The translations under genes and the position numbers were made by a program. A stretch of 64,000 nucleotides of DNA, from positions 124,001-188,000 of the forward strand of contig KQ964268.1 of NCBI GenBank assembly GCA_001566295.1. The letters run 5' to 3'. This DNA comes from Microdochium bolleyi. Taxonomy: Eukaryota; Ascomycota; Sordariomycetes; Xylariales; Microdochiaceae. Below are positions 34,461 through 45,311 of the stretch, piece by piece. Under the pieces are notes generated by a model. That model saw only the letters and a list, made by a program, of their open reading frames with translations, made no database searches and had not been told where the DNA came from. Every line of letters starts with the position of its first letter. Positions within the stretch are counted from its first letter, which is position 1.

Positions 34461-35459
34461 ATGCTTCCAAAAATTGCTGTCGCCGCTGCTTTTACCAGCC
34501 TCGCTGCTGCTGGCATTCTCCAGGAATGTATCAACATCAGCTACCGCCAAGACTGGCTGGTCGCTGACTGTCTCACGGGAGACGGCACCGGCACTCGCAT
34601 CAACAGTGCCGTGTACATCGAGAACAAGTTCACCAACAACGATGCGAACCTGCGTGTAAGTGCTGACTCGCTGACATGAACACCGAGCTAGAATACTGAT
34701 ATATGTATAGTGGCAAGCAAAGTAAGCACTCTTGGTCGGGCACGAGCGCTGCGCAACGCAAACCTGCCATTTGGAGCAAGCGATGGACTAACGCTGTCGT
34801 AGTGGAGGATACCGCCTGTCGTGCCGTGGCTGCACGATGGTTGGCACGATCTTCTCTTGCAGCTGCCGCCCGAACTTCCTGGATTACCGCCAGACCAGCA
34901 TCAACATTGGTCAGTCCGAAGCCTTTGCTAGCGACGACAGGGGCCACCTCTCATCTTTACTTTCCAAATGTGATGGCTGACATGCAATCCCACCACAGAG
35001 GAGCACATTGGCGTCTACAAGGGCTACCTGCTCTCCAACCTGACCGGCCCACCCCAGATCCCGTCCAAGAGCAGCACGGTCCCCGTCCCCAGCGACTTCA
35101 GCTACACCCTCCGCGTCGGCTCGACCAACTGTACGTCCCCCGAGAACTACGACGACTGTGACAGCACCAAGCCTTCCGCACGGCCCGCCGATTGCGGGGA
35201 GGGAGTCCTCGCCAGCTCCGCGGTCGGTTCCGACTGTCTCGTCAACCGTTGGTACTTCCCCTGGGAGGTGTACACGTCCTTCCAGAGCATCAACCCGGCG
35301 CCGGCGGTGAGCAACGCGTGGAGTTTCACTGTATATGATGGCTACCAGTGCAATGGGGCGGTGCTGGGCAAGGCTGCTCCGGGTACTTGTAGCAAGTACT
35401 CGAAGTACGGTGTCGGGGTCAAGGTTGAGCCACTTTTCAACGGTGATTGGCGAGTATAG
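34461..35459 (+). CDS. Secreted cyanovirin-N homology (CVNH) lectin with extra C-terminal Cys-rich domain
   Basis: Four exons give 257 residues: 34461-34655, an 11-nt microexon 34711-34721, 34803-34909 and 34999-35459. All introns are GT-AG with plausible branch sites, and the joins rebuild a CVNH domain. A signal peptide (1-17, ends SLAAA) precedes CINISYRQDWLVADC. The microexon junction makes the key NLRWQAN-GGYRLSC segment, followed by CRGCTMVGTIFSCSCR. CVNH proteins bind high-mannose glycans. The fungal family is common, usually as a domain of about 100 residues, here about 20-110. Residues about 125-257 form a second domain with eight cysteines and motifs DCLVNRWYFPWEVY and WSFTVYDGYQCNG, which resembles beta/gamma-crystallin-like small secreted proteins (tentative). 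The gene converges on the NACHT NLR with 277 bp between stops. A role in glycan recognition at the cell surface is inferred. Confidence 0.85.
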
Positions 35460-35736
35460 GTGATGTCCCAGACGGCTATGTCATCTGTGGGCTTCGGCTG
35501 TTGGTGGCTAGTGTCTCAATTTGTCTGCGCAGCAGCCCTCTCACTCTTTTGGTGTAAGCATGTCAGGCTTTTCCTCCATACTGTGATGTTGAGAAAAGAC
35601 AGTCTGCAGGTCTGAATCTAGGTAGATGGCCGGATAACTTAGCTACGGAGGGCCTCGGGGCAATCGTCGAAGCTAGACTCGGGATCATCACTCAGGAGCT
35701 GAACCTGATAACTCTAGAAGTGAGTTGACCTAAAGA

Positions 35737-38346
35737 TCACAAAAAATAGTAGCCAAATGAAGAACTCTTGTCTGCGGTCCACTCTGATAGCCAGTCTGGA
35801 TCCATGCGGGCCGCACGAAAATAACGCCTGAGAACAGTTCGCACCCACAAATCAGGAATGCCTTGCTCACCATCCATCAGCTCGGAGTATCTCTGCAGAA
35901 GTGGCCTCAGTTGATCTGCTGGTAGCCTCGGCGACAAGCACCACCGGAGTAGCGCCATATCGGGGTTGTTTTCCAGTAGCGATGAGTTGTCTTCAGAATT
36001 GAGCATATAGTTCCTCCGTTCAGCATGCTTCCAGACGCGGCCCATGATTCGAAACACTGCATGCCGTGCGGTCAGACAGACCTTGAGGTCCGGAATTGCA
36101 TGCTGCCAGAGTCCTTGTCCTTGATCAATCAGGAAGTCGCGCGCGGTACGATGTATGAATCTCACCGACAACGCATCGTACTCCCAGCCAAGCTGGATTC
36201 GATCTTGTGGAGGCAGCTCCAGTAGTCCTCCGCACTGAGCATGCATCTGTTCTCGAGTGGTCCGCATGAGACTCAGAATGTCACTGTACACTGCTGCCGG
36301 CTTTGTGTCTCGGCTCCCTGGCCAGTCGTACTGGCCGGAGATGCAGCGCCGTGCCAGACTCTGGTTCTGGTAGAGAACGACCGCCAAGAGTGAGTTCATT
36401 TCCAGTGTCTCCGAGGACTGGAAAATGTCATCAATGAGTAAGAGTGCAAAGAAGGTTCCCGCGGACTCGTGATAGATCTTTGCGTTCCTGCCACGTCGTT
36501 CTAGCATCGACGCATATAGTGCCTCGAGACTATCGGGAGTGTCATCGATCCGTTGCCACAATTGATCCCAAGAGTCGTAGTTCCTGATCGCCTCCTTGAG
36601 ACTCCTTACAACGAGCTGAACCCAGAGGAACACGCCATCCGCGCGAGAGACTATTTGTGAAACGATCATGTCGCCTTGATCCTCCCAGGTTTCTGAGGGA
36701 GGCATAGTCGACAAAAGCTCTTGAAATTCTCGTTTCACGAATCGAGATATATCCCGGCGAGTCAGGTCCTGAAGGCGTAGATGTGGATAGTGCTGGAGTG
36801 ACCGCTCAAAGATTGGCTCCGGTCGACTTGACACACATACTTTGACGTGCTTGTGCCTGGACATGGACCGCACCCAGGCAAGAACTCTTTCTGAGCTTCC
36901 GTCATCCTGTATAACCTCGTCTAATCCATCGATCAAGATCACTACCGTGTGATCCGTGCCATGCAGTAGGCGACTGAGTACGTCTTGGAGTTCCGCTTCA
37001 CTCCAGTCGGAAGGAGTTCTTCTGTGACGAAGGGGAACTACTTGGTCGTCTGCGACGAGGCGGGCGAGGTCTTTGCGGATGCTGAGCAATTGATAAACCA
37101 GCGTGCAAAGCATACCTTGCATTGACCTCTGTATCTCAATCCCGGAGCTCCATATGAATGCAGACAACACCATGACGCGTTGACCCTCGGCTGCCAGAAG
37201 AGTGGTGATTTTCTCCTCAGCACTGACGAGGTAATGCATCAATGTACTCTTGCCTGATCCCGCTTTCCCACTGACCCAGAACATGCGCTGAGTGGTATCC
37301 AGGAGCCAGAGACGTAGCTTGTCCGATGCAGGATGGATCGAGTCCAAGTCCGATTCGCTGGTGCCAATCTTGTCCACCTCGGAATTTCCCGGGCCGCCAT
37401 CCGCGAGATCAGCTGCGTCGCGCATCTTCTCCGGGTCATCAATCTCAGAGTCGTAGCCCACGGCACTGCCATCGTCCGAATCGCCATCGCGGGGGCTGTC
37501 GAAAATCCATGTGAGAGTGCCCTCCGCAGCTTGGATCGAGGCCATGTTGCGACGTGCATTCATTGAACTGAACCACAAGCTCGACATTAGGGTATTGACA
37601 ATCGCATCTTCCTCCTTGTTCCGACGAAAGCCATCATGCTGCGCCTTGCGATCCGTTAATGTCGCTCGGATCCATTCTGTGCTGATGGCCTGTTGTTTCG
37701 AATGCGCCTCGATCCTAGCCAAACGCGACTGCAGTGCCTCGTGCTGTTTATGGCACAAGCTGGCCACGTTGGTGTTGCCGCTCCGCAATTCAGCAGCGAG
37801 AGTTTGCAACTCGGTGCTTGAGACCGCGATGTCGTCCCTGATCGCAGTCCAGTGCAAATTCAGCGTGCCACTATCAACCGAGTACGGAGTCAGGTTGCGT
37901 CAATACGTGATCCGTCACGACGAGTTTGCTGCTTACCGCATGTCTACGAGCAGAGTAGTTTGGAAGGCTTCTTGGACCTCCATAAGCCTTTTCTCGCAGG
38001 CTTTGATCTCGCGCTGCTTCCTGAGGTAGGCGAATGTATCACGAAACTTGTTCTTCTTGCCGATAGTGAACCGCCGGAGTAGCTTCTCTAGGTCTTCGGA
38101 GATTGTAATCATTTCAGTGGCTCGCAGGAGGAGCATATCGTTGCCCGTCATACCAGTAGACTGGCCCGCAGCTAGGGCCTGCTTGATCTCGTGGCCGAGC
38201 TGCTGCGCAATGATTGTGTTGGATTGGATGCTCGCGTCGGGGCTATGCTCGTCCGCGATGTCCTTGAGCGCTTTTGTGGTCTTCAAGCATAGCTCGATGA
38301 GCTGGATAGTATTGCACGCCAGGGACAGGCCGGAGAGAGCTTCCAT
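35737..38346 (-). CDS. NACHT-domain NLR (STAND NTPase) with HeLo/Goodbye-type N-terminal region
   Basis: Two exons on the minus strand, 38346-37937 and 37870-35737, separated by a 66-nt GT-AG intron, give 847 residues. Residues 1-136 are helical (MEALSGLSLACNTIQLIELC onwards), like the N-terminal domains of fungal STAND proteins that act in signalling or cell death. A linker carries the WFSSMNARRNMASIQ-type segment and TLTWIFD, common before fungal NACHT domains. The NACHT domain has its P-loop GKAGSGKST at residues 338-346, Walker B VVILIDGLDEV at about 446-455 and a sensor-like CVSSRPEP. Residues about 520-847 are an alpha-helical region of the type usually following NACHT in this subgroup (DUF7791-like, recalled). 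No WD40, ankyrin or TPR repeats follow, so the ligand-sensing part is not repeat-based. Probable cytosolic self/non-self sensor (family inference). It converges on the CVNH lectin gene. Confidence 0.88.
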
Positions 38347-40850
38347 CTTTGGCAGGTCGAGCGATCTTGAGGGTGCTTTTAGTGCTCGAAGGTGCTGGGG
38401 CAGAAGCTCGCACCGTGAAGGCTAAAGCACCATGGATGGAGGAAGAGTTTCTGTACTTCGTGCGCGACTTTGAGCAAGACGCGGGGTCGTTTACCCAAAA
38501 AGGCTCACGTGCATGAGGCGAAGTGCATGGGTGCATACATGTGTGGCTGACAAGATAGGACTCGCCGATCAACAATCAAAGTAGATTGCCATTGCATAAC
38601 ATGGAATTGACGAAGCACTGCCCGAGTATTAGCGCGCCGCGGCTTGGATTTCGATGGATTTTTTTGATTTTTCTCAGCTTTATTTTTTGGATCTGTTAAT
38701 CCCTAATTTTGACACATAATCTTCGCAAATCCAATTTCTCAACTGCAATTTCGCCAGAGACCAAGTTTGAATGATGCAAAATTGTATGACTTTTGACGTG
38801 CTATAAATACATTTCTCGATTTGTTTCGAGACTTGCTTGACAACCTTCTGTTTCCTTCATGTGGTCGTCGTGCTTGGCGGTTTTCATTCCTGTTCGTAGA
38901 TTTCTTTTGTGTGCAGAGTTCACAGGCTCCACTACCATTGTTTGGGCTTCAGCAAGGCACGAGACCATCATCAGCAGTGAATCTGACGGTCTCCCCAAGA
39001 TGCTTTCGATCCGTTAAGGGTTGTACAAGTCTTATACATGCCGACCTATGTACTCTCATGTCCAAAACCAAAAGTGAGTTGGGACCACTCCAGCTAGACG
39101 GTGTTTCCGACATGACTACGAAAATGTACTGGCCGAAATGGATAGTGATCTACGCACTTCCAGAAGACCACGTGGAACTCCATATTGTCTCTGAACAGTC
39201 TCGGCCAAGAACTTCCACCGAAATCCTGACCGCATAGATCACATTCGCACCCGTGTAATGCATTCTGGGTGCCCAAGGTGCAGCTAAGTGGCTCTTCAAG
39301 GCCTTTGACCTCAACCTGCCTCAGAGATCTATGGCCATGCAATATTCCCGCAGCGAACGTTGTGTTATTGGTGAGCCATGGATGTCCCTGTCTGCCCGAT
39401 ACGATCTACGCGGGCCAGGTTACGGTGAGCCACAGAGCTCTAGACAAGCTCTACAGTACGTGTGTGTGACGCCGCGGGGCTTTGAAACCCAGGCTGCCGG
39501 CGGCTCGGCATACAGCCTCATGCCCGAGCACAGGTCCTGATCAGACGAACAGCGGAAGTCGAGTCGGCAGATTGACCATCCTCTCAGCGGCCTTCGGCCG
39601 AAGGGCGAAGCAGCAGGCGGGAGGGCTCCAGTGAGCGAGGCGTGCAAGCGCAGGTAAAGCAACACGTACGCGCGCTCCGTCGCAAGTGGAGCAGGTCGCC
39701 CAGATGGTCCCTCCTTCAGCTGGGATGGAGAACAAAGAAAAAGAGCAAGTGAGGCTGCGAGGAGGCTTTCGCCTGTCGTCCGTACTACGGTTTCAGGTTC
39801 GGGTTGACACCGCACGACCCCTGTAGATCGAGAGGCGTTCACGGTGCCTCCACACTTGGCCAGCTCGGCTTTGTCATCACTTGCCTCCATGTCGAGTCGT
39901 GCATCTGGCACGCCAGGCTCGGAGCTGGAGCTACCTACGTAATGGTTCGTGGTCTGGACCTGCTCAGATCTCGAGCCAGTCGACCTGGCGTTGGCGATTA
40001 TGCTATATTTGGTCACAACCTAGTCTACTGAGCTTGGCGCGGCAGCACCAACGGCCGTGCCACTGTGGAAATGATGATCCCATCGTAGCTTGAAGCATCG
40101 CGGTGCATTCTGGAGGAGAGAGGCATAGTTGATTTGAGCTTCACATTGGCAGCTCTGCTAGCTCTTGCATAGCGCTAATCGAGTCCGCTGCCACAATGAC
40201 CACAGTAATCACAATAGCCACAATAGCGACATAGTAGCACTCCTAGCAACCACATGGGAATAGCGGCAGGACTACCGGATATTGCCCTGCGCCGCGGACC
40301 CCACGCGGCTACAGGTCTAGTCCAGAGCGGGCAAGCGTGTCCGCATGCCACGAGATGCAGTGTGGAGAGAGCTGCGGGAGATCAGCTCTGGCCGGGACAA
40401 ACACATGCCAGGGCTGTCCCTTGACCCCTGACCTCGCTCAGGCGAGGGCCCGGTGTTGCACAACAATATTCTCCGAGGGCTGCTTCGCAACCTTGGTGGT
40501 AAAGCTTTGGCATGCATGCATACCGTTGCACTGGAGGGATGCATGGCCGGTGGGACTTTTACTTCGTGATGGCACGTGCCCCTGAGCTTAGAAGTTCCTG
40601 TAAGGCTGCCGTTCCAGGTCCTCCTCTCCGCAAGCTCACTCCGGCAGAAAGGGACAACACATACGGAGTAGTTCCAAGTTCCGAGTCACAGGTGATTGAC
40701 AGCAAATGGACAGCAAAGTGCAACGCCTGCGAATGCGGACGACATCACCGCAGCCTGAAAAGTGTTGACTGACGCCATGGCACAGACCCCTCGAGAGCTC
40801 GCGAAGCTAAGTCGCGTTGGGCCGCCCTGCAATTTAAAGTCAAGCTAGTG

Positions 40851-40888
40851 CAGCTCTCTGAGCCTCAGCTCTCTGAGCCTCAGCTCTC
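40851..40888. repeat. 15-bp tandem repeat, 2.5 copies
   Basis: The unit cagctctctgagcct occurs at 40851-40865 and 40866-40880, with a partial third copy to 40888. The copies are identical. Non-coding. Confidence 0.9.
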
Positions 40889-42189
40889 CTTTTTCCCTCA
40901 GAACCCGAGCTGAAGACAAAGCAGCTCCACCACGCGATCGTACGAACACGCGAGTGTGGGCACGACATCTCGGGTCGGTCCACCGAAGACATGCCATGAT
41001 CTGCACCGTTTGTTTCGAGCTGCGGTCGAGCTGTCATTGTTTCAGCTCACTCTCTCTGCCCTTGGCCCTTTTCCTCGGCTCGACAGGCAAAAGAGTCGGC
41101 AGCGCATGCCCGTTTTGAGAAGCTGATGTGCGAGGACGCCACTGGAAGGCCGCTTTGACTTGCTGAACAGCGGAATCCGAGGACTGCATGTTCCTTGGCG
41201 ATGAGGCGCAGCGGCAATCGCCCGTCTCCCCTGAGCCCTCAAGGGTGCCCGGAGGCTTGTTTCCTCAACTTTCCTCCGCTACATCCGATGTCCCCAACGT
41301 TGCCGGAACGCTATCCTGGTCAGCTCGATTGTCCACTCCCGATCCCCTGTGTGGCTAGCTGCGTGAGTCAACCATGTAAAGGCGCTGGGGAGATCGGTGC
41401 TTGTCCAACAAGCCCACCAAGTCTAAGGGGCCTCCGGTGCAGAGCTCATTGGCGATAGTCACGATTTGGTCTGGCCCGACCTAAAGCCGCACACTAAGAT
41501 GCAGGGTCCAAAATAACTACTATTCTACATGGAGAAGCGTCTGCACACGTGCGCCAGCCGATTACTGACACGCTTGACGTTCTCGGCGCGAACCAGCAGC
41601 ATGCCCATTGGTGCTTGTCGTATATCCAGCGTGTGGTCTGGATGCTCGGACGAGCTCCACCAGCGATCAATCTCCACGACGGGCACGCTACACCGTCCTA
41701 GTGGTTGCCCCTGGATGGCATCGGGCAGGGATACGCCGGCGATTTCCGTCCTCCACACTGGTCTCCGGACCTGCTGCGTATCAAGCAGTGGCTGCACACG
41801 TTCATGTCTCCAACGATTGCAGCCTCCCATGCATGGCGTTGCGTCCGGGTGCTTATCCAGGGTCGACCTGTCTGGACCCCGCTGCCGTCGGCATCCTGGT
41901 CTGAGCACGACGCCATCTGGCCACGCTCGGATCTAGCGTTCAGGTGAGCGACGCCTCCCAGTAACGCCTCCCACGATGTTACTCGAGTATCGCTTTGCGG
42001 CGAACACACCGTTAGCACAGAAAGATCCCTCGCATGCATCAGGTGGCAAAGCTCACATCCACGAGGGGCGGAGCAGAACCAGAGGTCCGGCCAGATCCTC
42101 GTGGATCCATCGCCAACAACCCGGCTCCGAGCGATGGCGCCCCTTGGGGCGAGGATCACCACTCGGACCGCGGGCTCTCTAGGCCCAGG

Positions 42190-42196
42190 TATAAGA
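42190..42196 (+). promoter_or_regulatory. TATA box of the modular repeat-protein gene
   Basis: TATAAGA, 263 bp before the ATG, is followed by CT-rich leader sequence and a tcacaATG start. It shares the GTATAAGA 8-mer and general layout with the wall-protein promoter at 26388. Confidence 0.5.
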
Positions 42197-42458
42197 CTCT
42201 TGATGCCAGGCCATCTTGGTCGATCTTCTCCTCTCTCATCACCATCGTCCTTCACTAGTTCTCTCATTCTCTCGCTACCCGCGACACCACATTCACTAAT
42301 TTCCGAGCCGTGCTCAACCTACACTCACTCGCAAATCGATCGCAGAGGCATACACAAAGCCATAGCTGGTCTAGACTTGAACCTCTAGCACCGTCTGCAA
42401 CCCACACTCACTCGCCCTACTCGCTCGATATAATACAATACACAACAACCACATCACA

Positions 42459-44318
42459 ATGAGACTTCTCACGACAGTGACGGCCTTCGCGGCCGCTGCC
42501 TCCGCCGTAGCCGTGGTTCCTGCCAACGGTGAGGAGAACAAGAGCATCAAGGCTCGCACCTGGTGGCCCAGCTGGGGCGGCTACCCCTCGCACGGCGGCA
42601 GCACTGGCGGTTATCCCTCCGGAGGTGGCAGCGGCGGCTACCCGTCCGGCGGTAGCAATGGCGGTTACCCCTCCGGTGGTGGGAACGGTGGTTACCCATC
42701 CGGAGGCGGCCGTCCCCCTACCGGCGGCAACGGTGGCTACCCCTCGGGCGGTAACGGTGGTCAGCCTCCCAGTGGTGGTAACGGCGGCTACCCCTCCGGA
42801 GGCGGCCGTCCTCCCACCGGTGGTAACGGCGGTTACCCCTCTGGCGGCAACGGTGGTCAACCTCCCAACGGTGGCAACGGCGGTTACCCATCTGGAGGTG
42901 GCAACAGTGGCCAGCCTCCCAGTGGCGGTAACGGTGGCTACCCCTCCGGCGGCGGCCGTCCTCCCACCGGCGGCAGCGGTGGCTATCCCTCCGGCGGCGG
43001 CAACGGCGGCCAGCCTCCCAGTGGTGGTAACGGCGGTTACCCATCCGGAGGTAAGCCTCCTGGTGGCAACCCTCCTCCTGCTGGCAACTATCCTGCCACT
43101 ACCACCCCGGCTGGAAGCTACCCTACCACCACTACTACTACCCCGGCTGGAAGCTACCCTCAGGGCTCGTGCCGCAAGTGCTCTGCTGGCAACCCCATCG
43201 GCGGCATTGTCGACTCCCTCCACCTGGGTGCCAACATTGATCTTGCTCTGATTGCCCTGCTCGGCAATAAGGATCTCGCCAAGTACATCCTCGAGGCCTC
43301 GGTCGATGTTGACTTCTTGCTCAAGGTCGACTCCCTCTGCGGCAAGGCTGACTTCCTCGCCAAGCTCGACGCCCTCCTGACCTCGGACAAGTTCCTCAGC
43401 TCGTGCGCCGGCGCGGCCACTTCTGCCAACATCAACGTCCAGCTCGGCATCCTCCTCGGCAACGTCAAGTTCATGAAGCAGATCACCGCCTACCTCTCGA
43501 GCCCCGGCTTCCTCGCCCGCTTCACCGCCCAGTTCGGTGCCAACTTCAACTTCGGTGTCAAGTTCGCTGGCTGGCTTGGCAACAAGAACTTTGTTAACTT
43601 CATCGTCTCCCTCTGCGGCAAGGGCGCCTTCGGCATCAACCTTGGCCTGCTCCTCAACGACTCCGTCATCATCGGCAAGCTCCGTGCCCTGCTCGTCCTC
43701 AAGGCTGACTTTGGCGCCGCCATCGGCGGTCTCCTCGCTGACGCCAGCTTCGTCGGACACTGCGGCAAGGTCCTCGGCCTCTCCGCCCAGCTGACCGCCA
43801 AGTTCACCGCCCTCTTCGACCTCAAGGTCAACTTCGCGCTCCAGCTCGAGGCCATCCTCGGCGCAGCCTTCAAGGGCAAGCTCACAGCCTTCCTCGGCTC
43901 CGGCAACTGCGCCTCCATCCTGATCGGTTTCTTCGGCAACGGCTCCTTCCACTCGGCCTGCTCCGGCTACTTCGGCAAGGGCACCTTCTTCAAGGCCTTT
44001 GCTGGCCTCCTCGTCGACGCTCAGTTCTCTGCCAAGTTCGTCGGCTGGGTCAACGCCTGGTTCGGCGCTAAGGTCGACTTCTACACCATCTTCGGCCAGA
44101 TCTTCGCCGACGTCGGCTTCACCACTAAGGCCTGCGGCCTGCTCAAGATCAACGCCGGCATCGCCGTCAAGATCTCGAGCGTCCTCGGCGGCGGCGGCTT
44201 CGCCAAGTTCTGCTCCGGATTCACCAGCGGCAGCCTGTCCACCGGCGGCTACGCGACCATCGGTGGCGGCGCTCTCGCCTGGATCAAGAACCTCATTGGT
44301 GGCGGCCGTCTCGTCTAA
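42459..44318 (+). CDS. Secreted modular protein: GGYPSGG repeats plus about 20 degenerate amphipathic repeats
   Basis: 619 residues, one exon, strongly C-biased codons. A signal peptide is likely at 1-18 (ends AAASAVA). Residues 41-198 are a Gly/Tyr/Pro/Ser region made of GGYPSGGGRPPTGGN, GGYPSGGNGGQPPSGGN and shorter variants. A Thr/Pro linker (206-236) leads to CRKC at 238-241. Residues about 246-600 consist of consecutive motifs such as SLCGKADFLAKLDALL, LLADASFVGHCGKVL and LLVDAQFSAKFVGWV. These give a consensus of two hydrophobic residues, three or four small or polar residues, Phe, two variable residues, often Lys, then hydrophobics again, every 13-17 residues, about 20 times. Ten cysteines occur in this part. 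No GPI signal is present. I know of no described family with this combination. A surface-coating or adhesive role is inferred from the glycine-rich region and strong promoter. Confidence 0.85.
   Translation: MRLLTTVTAFAAAASAVAVVPANGEENKSIKARTWWPSWGGYPSHGGSTGGYPSGGGSGGYPSGGSNGGYPSGGGNGGYPSGGGRPPTGGNGGYPSGGNGGQPPSGGNGGYPSGGGRPPTGGNGGYPSGGNGGQPPNGGNGGYPSGGGNSGQPPSGGNGGYPSGGGRPPTGGSGGYPSGGGNGGQPPSGGNGGYPSGGKPPGGNPPPAGNYPATTTPAGSYPTTTTTTPAGSYPQGSCRKCSAGNPIGGIVDSLHLGANIDLALIALLGNKDLAKYILEASVDVDFLLKVDSLCGKADFLAKLDALLTSDKFLSSCAGAATSANINVQLGILLGNVKFMKQITAYLSSPGFLARFTAQFGANFNFGVKFAGWLGNKNFVNFIVSLCGKGAFGINLGLLLNDSVIIGKLRALLVLKADFGAAIGGLLADASFVGHCGKVLGLSAQLTAKFTALFDLKVNFALQLEAILGAAFKGKLTAFLGSGNCASILIGFFGNGSFHSACSGYFGKGTFFKAFAGLLVDAQFSAKFVGWVNAWFGAKVDFYTIFGQIFADVGFTTKACGLLKINAGIAVKISSVLGGGGFAKFCSGFTSGSLSTGGYATIGGGALAWIKNLIGGGRLV
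42579..43052 (+). repeat. GGYPSGG-type coding tandem repeats
   Basis: About a dozen degenerate units encoding GGYPSGG, with RPPTGGN or GQPPSGGN inserts, form two- to three-level repeats. Units are irregular in length and differ at synonymous sites, so they are protein repeats rather than a recent DNA expansion. Confidence 0.85.
43194..44260 (+). repeat. About 20 degenerate 13-17-residue protein repeats
   Basis: The translated sequence shows a recurring hydrophobic/Gly-Phe pattern through residues 246-600: LLGN-x-x-F, LCGKADF, LLADASF, FFGNGSF, YFGKGTF, LLVDAQF, IFADVGF. DNA identity between units is low, so the repeats are old and held by selection on the protein. Confidence 0.7.
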
Positions 44319-45311
44319 GCGATTTGACATCCGAGCATTCATGAACAAAGACAAGCAGAAAAAGGTTGGGGACAATGAACATTCACGAAGCATTTGACAT
44401 CTTAACTACGCTGGAGTGGACCATAACAAAAAAGGTCTGCCCACGTTCACAAGGCGGGAGTTTATAGGCATACTACTCCTTACGAGCCGATTAATTTCTT
44501 CTCTTAATTCTTAATACATAGTTCTTTCAATCTTCTAAGCGTACTCTGCTCACTGCATTTAACGTGATGTGCCTCGCATGCTGACCTGGGGCAATGAATA
44601 TCAAAGACCTCGAATTCCAGGCCCCAGCAAGGGACTTTGATGAAACGGAAATCGAGTTTCCAAATGACCGACGACTCTGACCTTCAATCCATTCTCTGGG
44701 TGCGCCTGCCTCAGGGGTTGGTTTTTGGTGATTGTAAAGAAGGAACCGCTGCATGTTGGAAACGCTGTCGGCATCCGTCTATACTCGGTCGTCAACTGTC
44801 ATCGCGCTCGGCTCAGTGCGAGAACACAAAGGAATGCTCGCGCCTCACGCTCTCCCTGTTGTATGACCGAGTTATTTCTTGCGTCTCACGTCAGAAAAGC
44901 TGGCGTGTAGACACAGCAACTCCACAAAAGAACGAAAAGCTTAGTTGGTTCGTGGCCAGTCGCACATCGTGCGACGAGCACGAGTCTTGCTTCCGCTAAC
45001 CGCCCCACAAGCTCGATGGATAGAGCTGCGAGCACCAAAGAGATCGTTGCACGGCTTTGCGGAAATCGTGCAATGCGCTCCCACGCCTGTCTCTTTGTCG
45101 ACTTCTAAGCGACTGTTGGAGGTCACGAAAAGAACTCTCTGTGCCAAGCAGCGCAACCACTTGTATGCACCTGGTGATGCTCCAGCCGAGATATTAGAAC
45201 GCGATCCCCGGCAGCCGCGCGAACATTGAGTCACTTTATTCTGCTGAGAGTTCCCGACAAGCTAGGAGTTAACCGCCCTCGCAATCCTGGGAATATAAAC
45301 TTGCCGTCAAG
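44319..45311. other. Intergenic region, 0.99 kb
   Basis: The 3' flank of the repeat-protein gene is AT-rich (44400-44530). The rest is the upstream region of the small protein gene, with a TATAAAC at 45294. A tRNA-D-arm-like stretch near 45010 was considered and rejected. Confidence 0.5.
45294..45300 (+). promoter_or_regulatory. TATA-like element close to an annotated start
   Basis: TATAAAC lies only 18 bp before the first in-frame ATG at 45312. If it is a working TATA box, transcription would begin at or after that ATG, and translation would start at the next in-frame ATG, 45438. Confidence 0.4.

Larger units (their letters stand above)
38347..42458. other. Gene-poor 4.1 kb region
   Basis: No intact gene. 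An AT-rich block at about 38590-38830, with long T runs and a TATAAATA at about 38801, lies upstream of the NLR. A 15-bp tandem repeat is at 40851-40888, and a loose CACAATAG-type run at about 40190-40240. Open frames here (for example 38821-39237 and 41529-41936) are not protein-like. The last 270 bp contains the TATA box and pyrimidine-rich leader of the following repeat-protein gene, possibly with a leader intron. Confidence 0.5.

Noticed and set aside
42579..43052. Regular short repeats considered as a CRISPR-like array
   Set aside because: They are in-frame coding repeats of variable length in a fungal gene, with no unique spacers of constant size.
42417..44393. 658-codon antisense open frame opposite the modular repeat protein
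   Set aside because: Its Glu/Ala/Gly- and Val/Thr-rich repeats mirror the sense repeats; it has no signal or motif of its own.
45005..45035. tRNA D-arm-like gctcgatggatagagc
   Set aside because: No matching anticodon arm, T-arm or acceptor stem could be formed downstream.
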